A DNA stretch of 64,000 bases from the NCBI GenBank assembly GCA_017475765.1, contig JAFVEY010000051.1, forward strand, positions 1-64,000, read 5' to 3'. The notes beneath the pieces are model-generated. The model worked only from the letters and a program-made list of their open reading frames with translations. It made no database searches and was not told the origin of the DNA. Position numbers and translations under genes: made by a program. Origin of the DNA: Clostridia bacterium (lineage in GTDB: Bacteria; Bacillota; Clostridia; Oscillospirales; Acutalibacteraceae). This document shows, one piece after another, positions 9,623 to 18,598 of the stretch (positions are counted from its first letter, which is position 1; each line of letters starts with the position of its first letter).

Positions 9623-10168
9623 TTACTTCTTACCCTTGCCGGCTTTACCTTCCTTGCGGCGGATAACCTCATCAACGTACTTGATGCCCTTGCCCTTATA
9701 AGGCTCCGGCGGACGCTTTTCTCTGACTTCCGCTGCAAACTGGCCGACCTTCTGCTTGTCGATACCCTTAATGATGATCTTGTTCGGAGTCGGTGCTTCG
9801 ATCGTGATATCATCTGTATCGGATACGATAACCTGGTGTGAATAACCAAGGTTCATAACAAGGTTCTTACCCTGCTTCTGCACACGGTAGCCGACGCCGT
9901 TAACGTCGAGTTCCTTCTGGAAGCCTTCTGTTACGCCGACAACCATATTGTGGATGTTGGAACGGGTAAGACCGTGAAGTGAACGGTTAAGTTTTTCATC
10001 GTTAGGACGGGTAACGATAATCTCGCTGCCCTCAACCTTAACGTCAATGTTCGGATGATACTTCTGTGTGAGTGTACCCTTCGGACCTTTTACTGTAATA
10101 ACACCGTTGTCAATTTTAACCTCAACGCCGGCGGGAATATTTACGGGTTTTCTTCCAATTCGAGACAT
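9623..10168 (-). CDS. rplF: 50S ribosomal protein L6
   Basis: It has 181 residues with two tandem L6 folds. The start [19 protein letters not shown], the middle [20 protein letters not shown] and the C-terminal [13 protein letters not shown] signature are all present. It lies 13 nt after rpsH. Confidence 0.98.
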   Translation of the reverse strand: MSRIGRKPVNIPAGVEVKIDNGVITVKGPKGTLTQKYHPNIDVKVEGSEIIVTRPNDEKLNRSLHGLTRSNIHNMVVGVTEGFQKELDVNGVGYRVQKQGKNLVMNLGYSHQVIVSDTDDITIEAPTPNKIIIKGIDKQKVGQFAAEVREKRPPEPYKGKGIKYVDEVIRRKEGKAGKGKK

Positions 10169-10181
10169 TTCTGCACCCCCA

Positions 10182-10580
10182 TTACCAAACGTATGCGAGA
10201 ACCTCGCCGCCTACATTCTCCTTGCGAGCCTGACGATCCGTCATAACGCCCTTTGATGTGGAGATAATAGCGACACCCAGGCCCTTCATAACCTTCGGCA
10301 TATTTTCAACATCGCTGTAAATTCTGAGACCCGGCTTGGAAACTCTTTTCAGACCTGTGATAACAGGTGTCTTGCCCTCGCCGTATTTCAGAGCAATTTT
10401 AATGATACCCTGCTTGCCGTCCTCAACAACGGTAAAGCTCTTGATATAGCCCTCATCGAGAAGGATCTGAACGATTGCCTTCTTGATGTTTGAAGCAGGA
10501 ACTTCTACTGTATCGTGTTTAGCAGTATTTGCATTACGAATTCTCGTAAGCAGATCTGCGATAGCATCTGTAATCTGCAT
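10182..10580 (-). CDS. rpsH: 30S ribosomal protein S8
   Basis: 16S rRNA helix-21 binder, and in many bacteria the repressor of the spc operon. It has 132 residues: [20 protein letters not shown] at the start and the C-terminal [14 protein letters not shown] signature. It lies between rpsN and rplF. Confidence 0.98.
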   Translation of the reverse strand: MQITDAIADLLTRIRNANTAKHDTVEVPASNIKKAIVQILLDEGYIKSFTVVEDGKQGIIKIALKYGEGKTPVITGLKRVSKPGLRIYSDVENMPKVMKGLGVAIISTSKGVMTDRQARKENVGGEVLAYVW

Positions 10581-10607
10581 AATCAGTTTACCTCCTTATA
10601 GTTTGCC

Positions 10608-10793
10608 TTACCAGCTAGCCTTCTTAACGCCCGGAATCTCGCCTTTGTAAGCAAGCTCTCTGAAGCAGATACGGCAAATACCATATTTACGGAGATAAGC
10701 GTGAGGTCTGCCGCAGATTTTGCATCTGTTATAGGCACGAGTTGAGAACTTCGGCTCTCTCTGCTGTTTGATCTTCATAGATGTTTTTGCCAC
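10608..10793 (-). CDS. rpsN: 30S ribosomal protein S14, zinc type
   Basis: The short 61-residue S14 (type Z). Two Cys pairs, CKIC and CRIC, separated by [12 protein letters not shown], bind one zinc ion. It ends in the [12 protein letters not shown] motif. It lies between rplE and rpsH. A longer zinc-free paralogue, if any, is outside this window. Confidence 0.98.
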   Translation of the reverse strand: MAKTSMKIKQQREPKFSTRAYNRCKICGRPHAYLRKYGICRICFRELAYKGEIPGVKKASW

Positions 10794-10805
10794 GGTAATC
10801 CCTCC

Positions 10806-11345
10806 TTATTTCGCAAACGGAGCGCCCAGTAATGTGAGCAGCTCACGAGCTTCTTCATCAGTTGTAGCTGTTGTTACAAAGCAAATATCCATACCACGAA
10901 CCTTATCTACCTTATCGAAATCGATTTCAGGGAAGATAAGCTGCTCCTTAAGACCCATATTGTAGTTGCCACGGCCGTCAAAGGAGTTGGGGTTGATACC
11001 ACGGAAGTCACGTACTCTCGGAAGGGCAACATTGAAGAGTCTGTCAACAAACTCATACATCTTTGCGCCTCTGAGTGTTACCTTAACGCCGATCGGCATA
11101 CCCTCTCTGAGTTTAAAGTTAGCAACTGACTTCTTAGCCTTACAAACGACAGGCTTCTGACCTGTGATGGCTGCCAGATCTGCTGAAATGGCGTCTATTG
11201 CCTTGGAATTTTCTCTTGCTTCACCGGCACCAACATTGATGACGATCTTATCAAGCTTCGGAATCTGCATTACGCTCTTGTAGGAGAACTTCTTCAGAAG
11301 AGCAGGAGCAGCTTCTTTAACATAGAAATCTTTAAGTCTTGCCAT
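10806..11345 (-). CDS. rplE: 50S ribosomal protein L5
   Basis: Central-protuberance protein that binds 5S rRNA. It has 179 residues. The motifs [16 protein letters not shown] and [20 protein letters not shown] are diagnostic, with the C-terminal [15 protein letters not shown]. It lies 15 nt after rplX. Confidence 0.98.
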   Translation of the reverse strand: MARLKDFYVKEAAPALLKKFSYKSVMQIPKLDKIVINVGAGEARENSKAIDAISADLAAITGQKPVVCKAKKSVANFKLREGMPIGVKVTLRGAKMYEFVDRLFNVALPRVRDFRGINPNSFDGRGNYNMGLKEQLIFPEIDFDKVDKVRGMDICFVTTATTDEEARELLTLLGAPFAK

Positions 11346-11360
11346 TAAAGTTTTACCTCC

Positions 11361-11681
11361 TTAAAGCGCCTCGCCGCACTTCTTGCAAATGCGTTCCTTG
11401 GTGCCGTCTTCGAGAATCTTATGAGCGATACGGGTAGCCTTTCCGCAGCGGGGGCAAACGATCTGTACCTTTGAAGCATACAAAGCGCCCTCTGCCTCGA
11501 CTATTCCGCCCTGCTCGCCCATTCTGCGGGGCTTAACGTGCTTTTTCACAAGGTTTACCTTCTCGATGATAACCTTACCCTCTTTCGGGCTTACTGCCAG
11601 AACCTTACCCTTCTGACCCTTATTGGATCCGTTCAGAACAACGACTGTATCGCCTGTTTTAACATGAACTTTGTTACTCAT
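11361..11681 (-). CDS. rplX: 50S ribosomal protein L24 with zinc-ribbon-like C-terminus
   Basis: Assembly-initiating protein with a KOW motif (GDTVVVLNGSNKGQKGKVLA). I place the start at the ATG 11679-11681 (MSNKVHVK), 106 residues. Its GGAGG site lies 7 nt upstream and overlaps the upstream in-frame ATG and TTG, which would intrude on the rplN stop. The C-terminal third carries CPRCG and CKKCG about 20 residues apart, a likely zinc knuckle found in some clostridial L24 proteins but not in the classical form. Confidence 0.96.
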   Translation of the reverse strand: MSNKVHVKTGDTVVVLNGSNKGQKGKVLAVSPKEGKVIIEKVNLVKKHVKPRRMGEQGGIVEAEGALYASKVQIVCPRCGKATRIAHKILEDGTKERICKKCGEAL

Positions 11682-11695
11682 TGTCTGCACCTCCA

Positions 11696-12064
11696 TCAAA
11701 GTACCTCCGGAGCAAGGCTGAGGATCTTCATGTAGTCATGATCACGAAGCTCTCTTGCTACCGGGCCAAAAATACGGGTACCCCTCGGGTTCTTATCTTC
11801 TTTGATGATAACGGCTGCATTCTCATCGAATCTGATGTATGTACCGTCTTCACGACGCACGCCCTTTGCTGAACGTACGATAACTGCCTTTACGACATCG
11901 CCTTTTTTTACAACGCCGCCGGGTGCTGCCTTTTTAACGGAAGCAACTACGACGTCACCTATATTTGCGTACCTCCTGCCTGTACCGCCGAGAACTCTGA
12001 TGCACATGAGCTCCTTTGCGCCGGTATTGTCGGCAACCTTGAGGTAGGTCTGCTGCTGTATCAC
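11696..12064 (-). CDS. rplN: 50S ribosomal protein L14
   Basis: It has 122 residues: [20 protein letters not shown], then the core [19 protein letters not shown] and the [13 protein letters not shown] signature. It forms part of the L14/L19 and S12 intersubunit contact. It lies 31 nt after rpsQ. Confidence 0.98.
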   Translation of the reverse strand: MIQQQTYLKVADNTGAKELMCIRVLGGTGRRYANIGDVVVASVKKAAPGGVVKKGDVVKAVIVRSAKGVRREDGTYIRFDENAAVIIKEDKNPRGTRIFGPVARELRDHDYMKILSLAPEVL

Positions 12065-12095
12065 AGTGCGTTCCTCCTTTATCTGAAAGCCGGAA

Positions 12096-12350
12096 TTATT
12101 TAGCCTTCTCTATAATCTCTACTAAGCGCCATCTCTTATCCTTTGAAAGCGGACGGGTCTCCATGATCTTCACACGGTCGCCTACCTTTGCTTCGTTGTT
12201 CTCATCGTGAACCTTAAGTCTGATTGTACGCTTGATAATCTTGTTGTACAGCGGATGCTTCACGCTGTCCTCGATAGCAACTACGACTGTCTTATCCATC
12301 TTGTCGCTTACTACCTTGCCGACATTTGTCTTTCTAAGGTTTCTTTCCAA
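12096..12350 (-). CDS. rpsQ: 30S ribosomal protein S17
   Basis: An 84-residue OB-fold protein. It contains the signature [14 protein letters not shown] and the C-terminal [17 protein letters not shown] block. It lies 19 nt after rpmC. Confidence 0.98.
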   Translation of the reverse strand: MERNLRKTNVGKVVSDKMDKTVVVAIEDSVKHPLYNKIIKRTIRLKVHDENNEAKVGDRVKIMETRPLSKDKRWRLVEIIEKAK

Positions 12351-12369
12351 AGTCGTCTCCTCCTTCCCC

Positions 12370-12576
12370 TTATGCGTCAGCCTGCTCTGAAAGCTCGTTC
12401 TGGCGGATAATTGTCTGCACTCTTGCGATATCTTTCTTCACAGCCTTGATACGCATCGGGTTATCAAGCTGGTTGATGGTAAGCTGGAAACGCAGGTTGA
12501 AAAGTTCCTCCTTGAGGCTCTGAAGCTTGTTTTCCAGCTCAGCCGATGTCAGTTCTCTGAGTTCTGAAGCCTTCAT
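12370..12576 (-). CDS. rpmC: 50S ribosomal protein L29
   Basis: A 68-residue antiparallel helical hairpin protein at the exit tunnel. [20 protein letters not shown] and [20 protein letters not shown] are diagnostic. Its ATG overlaps the last base of the rplP stop, so the two are translationally coupled. Confidence 0.98.
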   Translation of the reverse strand: MKASELRELTSAELENKLQSLKEELFNLRFQLTINQLDNPMRIKAVKKDIARVQTIIRQNELSEQADA

Positions 12577-13001
12577 TATTCATCAACCTCCGTTTCTTCC
12601 TTTGTTACAAACTTAGTCTTAAGCGGCAGCTTATTAGCTGCAAGACGAAGAGCTTCTCTTGCTGTTTCTTCCGGAACGCCGCCAAGCTCGAACATTACTC
12701 TGCCCGGCTTTACAACTGCAACCCAGAATTCAGGTGAACCTTTACCGGAACCCATGCGGACTTCGGCGGGTTTCTTTGTTACCGGCTTGTCAGGGAAAAT
12801 CTTGATCCAAACCTTACCGAATCTCTTGCAGTAACGTGTCATGGCAACACGGGCAGCTTCGATCTGGTTAGCTGTGATCCAGCCCGGCTCAAGAGCCTGG
12901 ATGCCGTACTCACCGTATGTTACTTTATTGCCCCGGAGAGCCTTACCTGTCATACGACCTCTGTGAACTCTGCGGTACTTTACTCTTTTAGGCATTAACA
13001 T
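12576..13001 (-). CDS. rplP: 50S ribosomal protein L16
   Basis: A-site/peptidyl-transferase neighbourhood protein. I use the ATG at 12999-13001 ([17 protein letters not shown]), which has GGAGG 12 nt upstream; the open frame extends further upstream only inside rpsC. It has 141 residues. The [14 protein letters not shown] block appears here as [12 protein letters not shown], and the core [17 protein letters not shown] is present. Confidence 0.97.
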   Translation of the reverse strand: MLMPKRVKYRRVHRGRMTGKALRGNKVTYGEYGIQALEPGWITANQIEAARVAMTRYCKRFGKVWIKIFPDKPVTKKPAEVRMGSGKGSPEFWVAVVKPGRVMFELGGVPEETAREALRLAANKLPLKTKFVTKEETEVDE

Positions 13002-13002
13002 A

Positions 13003-13668
13003 TTATTTGCTGCCTCCTTCCTTGCGAGGCTTGCGGCTTTCGTTGAGAACCTCACCCTTATACAGCCATACCTTGATACCGATGATGCCGTATGTGGTGT
13101 TAGCCTCTGCAAAGCCATAGTCTATATCAGCTCTCAGTGTCTGGAGCGGAATCGTACCTTCATGGTACTGCTCTGATCTTGCGATTTCAGCGCCGCCAAG
13201 ACGACCCGAACACATGATCTTGATACCTCTTGCATTGAACTTCATTGCTCTGCCGATGCAGGATTTCATTGCACGACGGTAGGAAATTCTTTTTTCAAGC
13301 TGCTGTGCAACATTCTCAGCGATCAGCTGTGCATTCACATCAGGGTTCTTGACCTCGACAATGTTGATAGCAACAGGCTTGCCGAGCTGCTTTTCGCACT
13401 GAAGACGAAGCTTTTCAATCTCAGCGCCGCCCTTACCGATGACCATACCCGGCTTTGCGCAATGGATGTGGATTCTTACCTTTGCAGCGTCTCTTTCGAT
13501 TTCGATCTTCGGAACGCCTGCAGCGTTAAGCTGCTTTTTGAGGGTCTTACGGAGGTTGTAGTCCTCAACGAGTGTATCGCCGAAGTCCTTGTCGCTTACA
13601 AACCAGCGTGAGTCCCAATTTTTAATAACACCTACACGAAGACCGTGCGGATTTACTTTCTGGCCCAT
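13003..13668 (-). CDS. rpsC: 30S ribosomal protein S3
   Basis: mRNA-entry helicase-side protein. The start is the ATG at 13668 ([18 protein letters not shown]), with a GGAGG-type site upstream; longer readings run into rplV. It has 221 residues. The KH type-2 domain has [13 protein letters not shown], and the C-terminal domain has [12 protein letters not shown]. It ends 1 nt before the rplP start. Confidence 0.97.
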   Translation of the reverse strand: MGQKVNPHGLRVGVIKNWDSRWFVSDKDFGDTLVEDYNLRKTLKKQLNAAGVPKIEIERDAAKVRIHIHCAKPGMVIGKGGAEIEKLRLQCEKQLGKPVAINIVEVKNPDVNAQLIAENVAQQLEKRISYRRAMKSCIGRAMKFNARGIKIMCSGRLGGAEIARSEQYHEGTIPLQTLRADIDYGFAEANTTYGIIGIKVWLYKGEVLNESRKPRKEGGSK

Positions 13669-13687
13669 TAGTTTACCTCCTCGTCGA

Positions 13688-14029
13688 TTATTCTTTCTCT
13701 TTGAGCACCAGTGTGATGTGTGATGTTTTCTTGTCGATTCTGTATGCACGACCCTGTGCTCTCGGACGAATTCTCTTGAGAATCGGACCCTGACCTACAT
13801 AGCATTCTGCCACATAAAGTCTGTTTACGTCCAGATTATGATTGTTCTCAGCATTTGCAATTGCTGATTTGAGAAGTTTCTCCAAATCCTCACAAGCAGC
13901 CTTCGGGGTGTGCTTGAGAACTGCCAGTGCGTAATCGCAGGGCTTGTTGCGAATGAGGTCAAGAACGATCTTAACCTTTCGTGGGGATATACGGGCGTAT
14001 TTAAGCTCTGCCCTTGCTTCCATGTTCAT
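13688..14029 (-). CDS. rplV: 50S ribosomal protein L22
   Basis: Exit-tunnel protein. The start is the ATG at 14027-14029 ([19 protein letters not shown]), 7 nt after GGAG; upstream in-frame codons belong to the rpsS region. It has 113 residues. The beta-hairpin that lines the tunnel is around [15 protein letters not shown]. Confidence 0.97.
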   Translation of the reverse strand: MNMEARAELKYARISPRKVKIVLDLIRNKPCDYALAVLKHTPKAACEDLEKLLKSAIANAENNHNLDVNRLYVAECYVGQGPILKRIRPRAQGRAYRIDKKTSHITLVLKEKE

Positions 14030-14045
14030 ACACTCCTTTCGGCTA

Positions 14046-14318
14046 TTATCTTGATGTCTTTGAGCCGGCATGACCCTTGAAGGTTCTGGTAGGTGCAAAC
14101 TCGCCGAGCTTGTGACCTATCATATCCTCGGTTACATATACCGGAACGTGCTTGCGGCCGTCATGTACCGCAAATGTATGACCTACGAAATCAGGGAAGA
14201 TTGTTGAAGATCTGCTCCATGTCTTGAGGATCTTCTTTTCGCCTGTTTCGTTCAACTGCTGAACCCTTTTTAACAGCTTAGGCTGTACATAAGGACCCTT
14301 TTTAACGCTTCTGCTCAT
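14046..14318 (-). CDS. rpsS: 30S ribosomal protein S19
   Basis: It has 90 residues. [19 protein letters not shown] and the C-terminal [18 protein letters not shown] are diagnostic. It pairs with S13 in the head of the 30S subunit. It lies 28 nt after rplB. Confidence 0.98.
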   Translation of the reverse strand: MSRSVKKGPYVQPKLLKRVQQLNETGEKKILKTWSRSSTIFPDFVGHTFAVHDGRKHVPVYVTEDMIGHKLGEFAPTRTFKGHAGSKTSR

Positions 14319-14346
14319 TGTTTAAAGCTCCTTTCTGTATGCCTTA

Positions 14347-15180
14347 TCACTTACCGTTTCTGCGCTTTACGATAAGTTTATCGGTACGGTTGTGTGTCTT
14401 TCTGGTCTTATATCCGAGAGCAGGCTTACCCCACGGAGTAACAGGACCCGGACGTCCGACAGGAGATTTACCCTCACCACCGCCGTGCGGGTGGTCGTTC
14501 GGGTTCATGACAGAACCACGTACTGTCGGTCTCCAGCCCATGTTGCGCTTACGGCCGGCTTTACCGATCTTGACGTTAGCGTGATCAACATTGCTCACCT
14601 GACCGATGGTTGCCATACAGGTCTCAGGTACATTTCTCAGCTCGCCCGAAGGAAGTCTGAGCAGTGCCAGCTTGTTTTCCTTAGCCATAAGCTGAGCCAT
14701 ATTGCCTGCGCTTCTTGCAAGCTGTGCGCCCTTGCCGGGATAAAGCTCAACATTGTGGATAAAGGTACCGACCGGAATGTTTACCAACGGAAGTGCGTTG
14801 CCGACCTTGATATCTGCATCAGGACCTGAAACTACCTTATCGCCTACCTTGAGTCCGACAGGAGCAAGGATATAGCTCTTTGTTCCGTCAGTATACTCGA
14901 TCAGAGCGATATGAGCTGTTCTGTTCGGATCATATTCCAGAGTCTTAACGGTAGCCTCCACGCCGAATTTCTGACGCTTGAAGTCAACCAGTCTGTATTT
15001 TCTTCTGTTTCCGCCGCCTCTGTGACGAACTGTGATTCTGCCGTAGCTGTTACGGCCGGATTTCTTCGTCTTGGGTGCAAGCAGGCTCTTTTCCGGTTCT
15101 ACCTTTGAAAGACCGGAATAATCTACAACCGACATATTTCTTCTTGATGGTGTAGTCGGTTTATAATTCTTGATTGCCAT
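14347..15180 (-). CDS. rplB: 50S ribosomal protein L2
   Basis: It has 277 residues and is required for subunit association and peptidyl transfer. The start [20 protein letters not shown] and the C-terminal [20 protein letters not shown], which holds the conserved functional histidine, are present. Confidence 0.98.
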   Translation of the reverse strand: MAIKNYKPTTPSRRNMSVVDYSGLSKVEPEKSLLAPKTKKSGRNSYGRITVRHRGGGNRRKYRLVDFKRQKFGVEATVKTLEYDPNRTAHIALIEYTDGTKSYILAPVGLKVGDKVVSGPDADIKVGNALPLVNIPVGTFIHNVELYPGKGAQLARSAGNMAQLMAKENKLALLRLPSGELRNVPETCMATIGQVSNVDHANVKIGKAGRKRNMGWRPTVRGSVMNPNDHPHGGGEGKSPVGRPGPVTPWGKPALGYKTRKTHNRTDKLIVKRRNGK

Positions 15181-15209
15181 TTAATTCACTCTCCTCATGA
15201 TGGCTTTGC

Positions 15210-15255
15210 GGAGAACGGCACATTCTCCATTCATTCTGCCTGTCTTCTGTCAGGC
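15210..15255 (-). other. Two short hairpins in the rplW-rplB gap
   Basis: The 75-nt spacer between rplW and rplB holds two inverted repeats: GGAGAA/TTCTCC (15210-15215 and 15223-15228) and GCCTG/CAGGC (15238-15242 and 15251-15255). Neither has a T-tract. They may be processing or protein-binding sites; this is inference. Confidence 0.35.
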
Positions 15256-15549
15256 TTACATCATGCCTTCAAAGAACTCTATCGGCTTGCTGTCCTCTGT
15301 CAGAGTAACATAAGCCTTTTTCCATGAAGGAGTATAGCCTTCATTTCTGCCCTGACGGCGCTTGCGGCCTCTGACATGAACTGTGTTTACCTTTGTAACC
15401 TTTACATTGAAGATCTCTTCAACTGCTTTTGCAATGTCGATCTTTGTTGCGCTTTTTGCAACTCTAAAGGTATATTTCTTGCCGGATGCAACGCCTATCA
15501 TGCTCTTTTCTGTGATAACCGGCTTTATGATAATGTCACGAGCTGTCAT
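15256..15549 (-). CDS. rplW: 50S ribosomal protein L23
   Basis: Exit-tunnel dock for trigger factor and SRP. It has 97 residues. MTARDIIIKPVITEKSM and the KVNTVHVRGRKRRQGR block are diagnostic. It overlaps rplD by 4 nt, so the two are translationally coupled. Confidence 0.98.
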   Translation of the reverse strand: MTARDIIIKPVITEKSMIGVASGKKYTFRVAKSATKIDIAKAVEEIFNVKVTKVNTVHVRGRKRRQGRNEGYTPSWKKAYVTLTEDSKPIEFFEGMM

Positions 15550-16169
15550 GCGTATACCTCCTCGATTTTGCTGATAGCATCTTTAACGATCACGAGCTTG
15601 TCGGCATTGATGATATCGTAGACATTGAGTGTGTTGACCTGTGCGGTCTTAACGCCCGGAATATTTCTTGCAGAGTTGATTACCTTTGTATCAACGCTGT
15701 CGAGAACGATAAGTGCCTTCTTCTCTGCGCCGATTGCCTTAAGTGCAGCGGCGATCGTCTTTGTGCTGTAATCCTCAACCGTAATTTTGTCAAGAACAAC
15801 GAGCTGGCTGTCCTTAACCTTGCTGGAGAAAGCAGACTTTATGGCAAGTCTTCTTACTTTCTTGTTTACGGTAAATCTATAGCTTCTCGGCTTCGGAGCG
15901 AAAACCACGCCGCCGTGTGTCCACTGCGGAGCTCTTGTTGAGCCCTGTCTTGCGTGACCTGTGCCCTTCTGCTTCCAGGGCTTTCTTCCGCCGCCTCTTA
16001 CCTCAGCACGGGTAAGAGCAGACTGTGTGCCCTGACGGTTATTTGCGAGATAGTTAACCACTAACTGGTGCAAAACAACTGTGTTTGGTTCTATACCGAA
16101 TACGGACTCGGAAAGCGCAACATCGCCGACCTTTTTGCCCGTCATATCGAGAACTTCTATATTAGGCAT
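15546..16169 (-). CDS. rplD: 50S ribosomal protein L4
   Basis: It has 207 residues. The extended loop carries RGGGRKPWKQKGTGHARQG, which reaches into the tunnel. In gamma-proteobacteria L4 represses its own S10 operon through the leader; whether it does so here is unknown, but the leader at 17265-17573 is a candidate target. Confidence 0.98.
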   Translation of the reverse strand: MPNIEVLDMTGKKVGDVALSESVFGIEPNTVVLHQLVVNYLANNRQGTQSALTRAEVRGGGRKPWKQKGTGHARQGSTRAPQWTHGGVVFAPKPRSYRFTVNKKVRRLAIKSAFSSKVKDSQLVVLDKITVEDYSTKTIAAALKAIGAEKKALIVLDSVDTKVINSARNIPGVKTAQVNTLNVYDIINADKLVIVKDAISKIEEVYA

Positions 16170-16186
16170 TGTTATTCCTCCTTCCC

Positions 16187-16882
16187 TTACGCCTTAACGC
16201 TGTCACGAATCACTACGATACCGCCGTTAGGTCCGGGAATGGCACCTTTAACAGCGATAAGATTATTCTCAGCGTCAACCTTGACAACGGAGAGATTCTG
16301 TACTGTTACTCTTTCAGCTCCGAGATGGCCTGCCATCTTCTTGCCCTTCCATACTCTTGACGGAGTGGAGCAAGCGCCCATTGAACCGCCGTGGCGGGCA
16401 ACAGGACCCGAACCGTGTGTTTCCTTCAGACGCTGGAAGTTCCAACGCTTGATAACACCTGCATAGCCCTTACCTTTGCTTGTACCGGTAACATCAATTC
16501 TGTCACCCTCTGCAAAAGTATCAGCCTTGATGATGTCGCCGATACTGAATGCAGCGATATCCTCAACTCTGAACTCACGAAGAGTACGCTTCGGAGCTAT
16601 GTCGTTCTTCTTGAAGTGGCCGAGTACAGGCTTTGTAATGTTGACAGGATCGTTCTTGAACTTTTCGCTGCGAACTCTCTTGCCCTTGCCCGTACCGTTC
16701 TGGAGCTTCAGCTTGATATCGCCGAAACCGAGCTGTACAGCCTCATAGCCGTCATTTTCAACCGTCTTGATCTGAGCCACAACGCACGGACCTGCTTCAA
16801 CAACGGTTACAGGGACAACTTTGCCCTTTGCATCGAAGATCTGTGTCATACCGATCTTCTTGCCGATGATTGCTTTTTGCAT
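16187..16882 (-). CDS. rplC: 50S ribosomal protein L3
   Basis: It has 231 residues, slightly longer than the usual 205-210. The start [17 protein letters not shown] and the loop [20 protein letters not shown], which reaches toward the peptidyl transferase centre, are diagnostic. It is separated from rpsJ by 70 nt containing a small hairpin. Confidence 0.98.
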   Translation of the reverse strand: MQKAIIGKKIGMTQIFDAKGKVVPVTVVEAGPCVVAQIKTVENDGYEAVQLGFGDIKLKLQNGTGKGKRVRSEKFKNDPVNITKPVLGHFKKNDIAPKRTLREFRVEDIAAFSIGDIIKADTFAEGDRIDVTGTSKGKGYAGVIKRWNFQRLKETHGSGPVARHGGSMGACSTPSRVWKGKKMAGHLGAERVTVQNLSVVKVDAENNLIAVKGAIPGPNGGIVVIRDSVKA

Positions 16883-16910
16883 TTGTGTTTTCCTCCTTGA
16901 TAGGTTATTG

Positions 16911-16926
16911 GTCGGCTTTTGCCGAC
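16911..16926 (-). other. Small hairpin between rpsJ and rplC
   Basis: GTCGGC / GCCGAC with a 4-nt loop in the 70-nt rpsJ-rplC gap, with no T-tract. Role unknown. Confidence 0.35.
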
Positions 16927-16952
16927 ATGACCCCGGCTGCTTGTTGGTTGAA

Positions 16953-17264
16953 TCAGAGCTTGATCTCTATTTCAACACCGGCAGGGAGCTCAAGTCCTTG
17001 CAGAGCTTCAACTGTTTTGTTGGAAGGTCTGAGGATGTCGATAAGTCTCTTGTGGGTTCTTGTCTCAAACTGCTCACGGCTGTCCTTGTACTTATGTACA
17101 GCACGGAGAATTGTTACGACCTGCTTCTCGGTCGGCAGCGGCACGGGACCCGAAACTCTTGCACCTGTGCGCTTGGCTGTTGCAACGATCTTCTCTGCGG
17201 ACTGATCCACCAGCTGATGATCATAACCCTTGATTCTTATCCTTATTTTTTCCTTGACTGCCAC
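16953..17264 (-). CDS. rpsJ: 30S ribosomal protein S10
   Basis: First gene of the operon; also the NusE transcription antitermination factor. It has 103 residues: [36 protein letters not shown] and the KRLIDILRP block. Initiation is at a GTG (17262-17264) with AAGGAGG upstream. It is preceded by a leader of about 310 nt that contains an intrinsic terminator-like hairpin. Confidence 0.98.
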   Translation of the reverse strand: MAVKEKIRIRIKGYDHQLVDQSAEKIVATAKRTGARVSGPVPLPTEKQVVTILRAVHKYKDSREQFETRTHKRLIDILRPSNKTVEALQGLELPAGVEIEIKL

Positions 17265-17573
17265 AATAATCGCCTCCTTAAGAATTAGTTGGCGGGCGTT
17301 TTCATTTCCTCACACCCCACCGGGTGTTTCGCCTGTTTCCATTTAAAAAACCGGATATGCAATTTTAATCACAGTATCCGGGTGAGGTCTGAAAAAACAA
17401 AAGCAAAGTCAGCATGGCACAGCATTCCTATTTCTACACATAACAATAGGAAAGCATCTGTCATAACTTGACCATATTCGTTTCGCCCGGTTTAAAATCG
17501 GACATACTCTGCGGAAAAACCGGCAATACCTGCCGCAACCTCCCGCTTCATCGCATATCTGTTGCAGTCTTGC
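17265..17573 (-). promoter_or_regulatory. Structured 5' leader of the S10 operon
   Basis: About 310 nt between the predicted transcription start and the rpsJ GTG, with no plausible open reading frame. In transcript order I see: a perfect 8-bp hairpin (17425-17432 with 17445-17452, 12-nt loop); a terminator-like hairpin with T6 (17345-17381); and an ACACCC/GGGTGT hairpin (17312-17317 with 17322-17327) flanked by GGCG and CGCCCGCC, which could close an outer stem just before the ribosome binding site. It probably controls operon expression; the ligand (perhaps L4) is unknown. Confidence 0.6.
17345..17381 (-). terminator. Attenuator-like terminator inside the rpsJ leader
   Basis: Minus strand: CCGGATA pairs with TATCCGG (17-nt loop), followed immediately by TTTTTT at 17350-17345. 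It lies about 80 nt upstream of the rpsJ start and about 190 nt after the predicted transcription start, so transcription must pass it to express the whole ribosomal cluster. Confidence 0.6.
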
Positions 17574-17579
17574 CTATAT

Positions 17580-17608
17580 ATAATAACACATCCTTTTGCC
17601 TTTTTCAA
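17580..17608 (-). promoter_or_regulatory. Promoter of the S10-spc-alpha operon
   Basis: Minus strand: -35 TTGAAA (17603-17608), a 17-bp spacer, and -10 TATTAT (17580-17585), predicted start near 17573. The surrounding region (17580-17720) is very AT-rich. It lies just beyond the terminator of the neighbouring minus-strand gene. Confidence 0.65.
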
Positions 17609-17772
17609 GCAATTTCTTTGTTAATTTTAGTAGAATTTTGGTTTAATTTTTTGTTCATTTTGTCAGAATTTTTCTTAAGTTATTACATAATTATTACTCA
17701 CCATTTCCTTATTTTTTGTGTATTATGCCATTGGAACACACGGCAGAGTGTGAATAGACATTTTATTCTGGC

Positions 17773-17808
17773 AAAAAACCGCCGCCTTTGGAAAGTTGGC
17801 GGTTTTTT
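17773..17808 (-). terminator. Terminator after the SUFU-domain gene
   Basis: 11-bp stem (17773-17783 with 17798-17808), A-rich on one side and T-rich on the other, loop 14 nt. It ends minus-strand transcription coming from the SUFU gene before the S10 promoter; it could work in both directions. Confidence 0.8.
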
Positions 17809-17865
17809 CTTTTTGACTGAGTTTTTAACTGCTGAATACAGAAATTAATCATTAAGATTTTTATT

Positions 17866-18504
17866 TCAAAATATTGATTTTCTTTTGTAATCCGTTATAT
17901 CCGAACCGAGTTTTCCATAAAGCTCATTGACGGTAAGTTCCCTGTCATACAGCTTCCGAAGTTCGGCATCCGTACATCCCACAAACTCAACAAATTCCAC
18001 TCTTCCGTTGGGTGTATCTATCGGCGGCACGCTTGTATCCGCCACAAGAATAAATCCTGTCAGAGCGGAGCTGCGGTGCAGGTCAATTCCGGCTGTCTGT
18101 CCGGTGTAGATATATTCGTTTGTCCGGAACAGCTCTCCATGTTCAAATGTTATTTTTGCTATCATCGAAAAATTATTGCATACGCATTTCAGCTCGCCTT
18201 CCTCTTCGGCAGGATCAACACATGACTTTTTCAGCTTCATCGTAAATTCCATTCCGTAACCGCTCCACTCAGGGTCATCGGTTTCCTTTTCATAAAGCTC
18301 GCTCAGTCCGTATGTGACAAAGTGATAATATTCATCCGTTTCATAAATGCTAATCCCGTCAAAAGGATTATCTCCCCCTAAGCGCCAGCTTATCAAAGAA
18401 CCGTAATGTTTCGGATTTGTCTGCTGAGGGTATACCTTTTCAAACGCCTTTGTGATAGCATCCCAGCCGAATGAATGGATTTCTTCATTATTGTCTGCCA
18501 TCAT
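17866..18504 (-). CDS. SUFU-domain (suppressor of fused-like) protein
   Basis: A 212-residue soluble protein. The segment LISWRLGGDNPFDGISIYET followed by YYHFVTYGLSELYEK and WSGYGMEFTMKL matches the bacterial SUFU family (PF05076-like). Bacterial members are common and often lie near toxin-immunity genes, but no toxin partner is visible here and the function is unknown. The start at 18504 has AAGGAG 8 nt upstream. A terminator (18522-18551) separates it from glgA, so it is expressed by read-through or by a promoter I cannot see. Confidence 0.75.
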   Translation of the reverse strand: MMADNNEEIHSFGWDAITKAFEKVYPQQTNPKHYGSLISWRLGGDNPFDGISIYETDEYYHFVTYGLSELYEKETDDPEWSGYGMEFTMKLKKSCVDPAEEEGELKCVCNNFSMIAKITFEHGELFRTNEYIYTGQTAGIDLHRSSALTGFILVADTSVPPIDTPNGRVEFVEFVGCTDAELRKLYDRELTVNELYGKLGSDITDYKRKSIF

Positions 18505-18521
18505 TTTTTCATCTCCTTATC

Positions 18522-18551
18522 AAAAAGCGGTCTGCCGTAATGTCAGACCGC
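18522..18551 (-). terminator. Terminator after glgA
   Basis: GCGGTCTG / CAGACCGC perfect 8-bp stem (18527-18534 with 18544-18551), followed on the minus strand by TTTTT. The T-run ends a few bases before the AAGGAG site of the SUFU gene. Confidence 0.75.
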
Positions 18552-18598
18552 CGATGATTATTTTAAATTGATTTGCCTGTCAAAAATAGGTTCAACGG

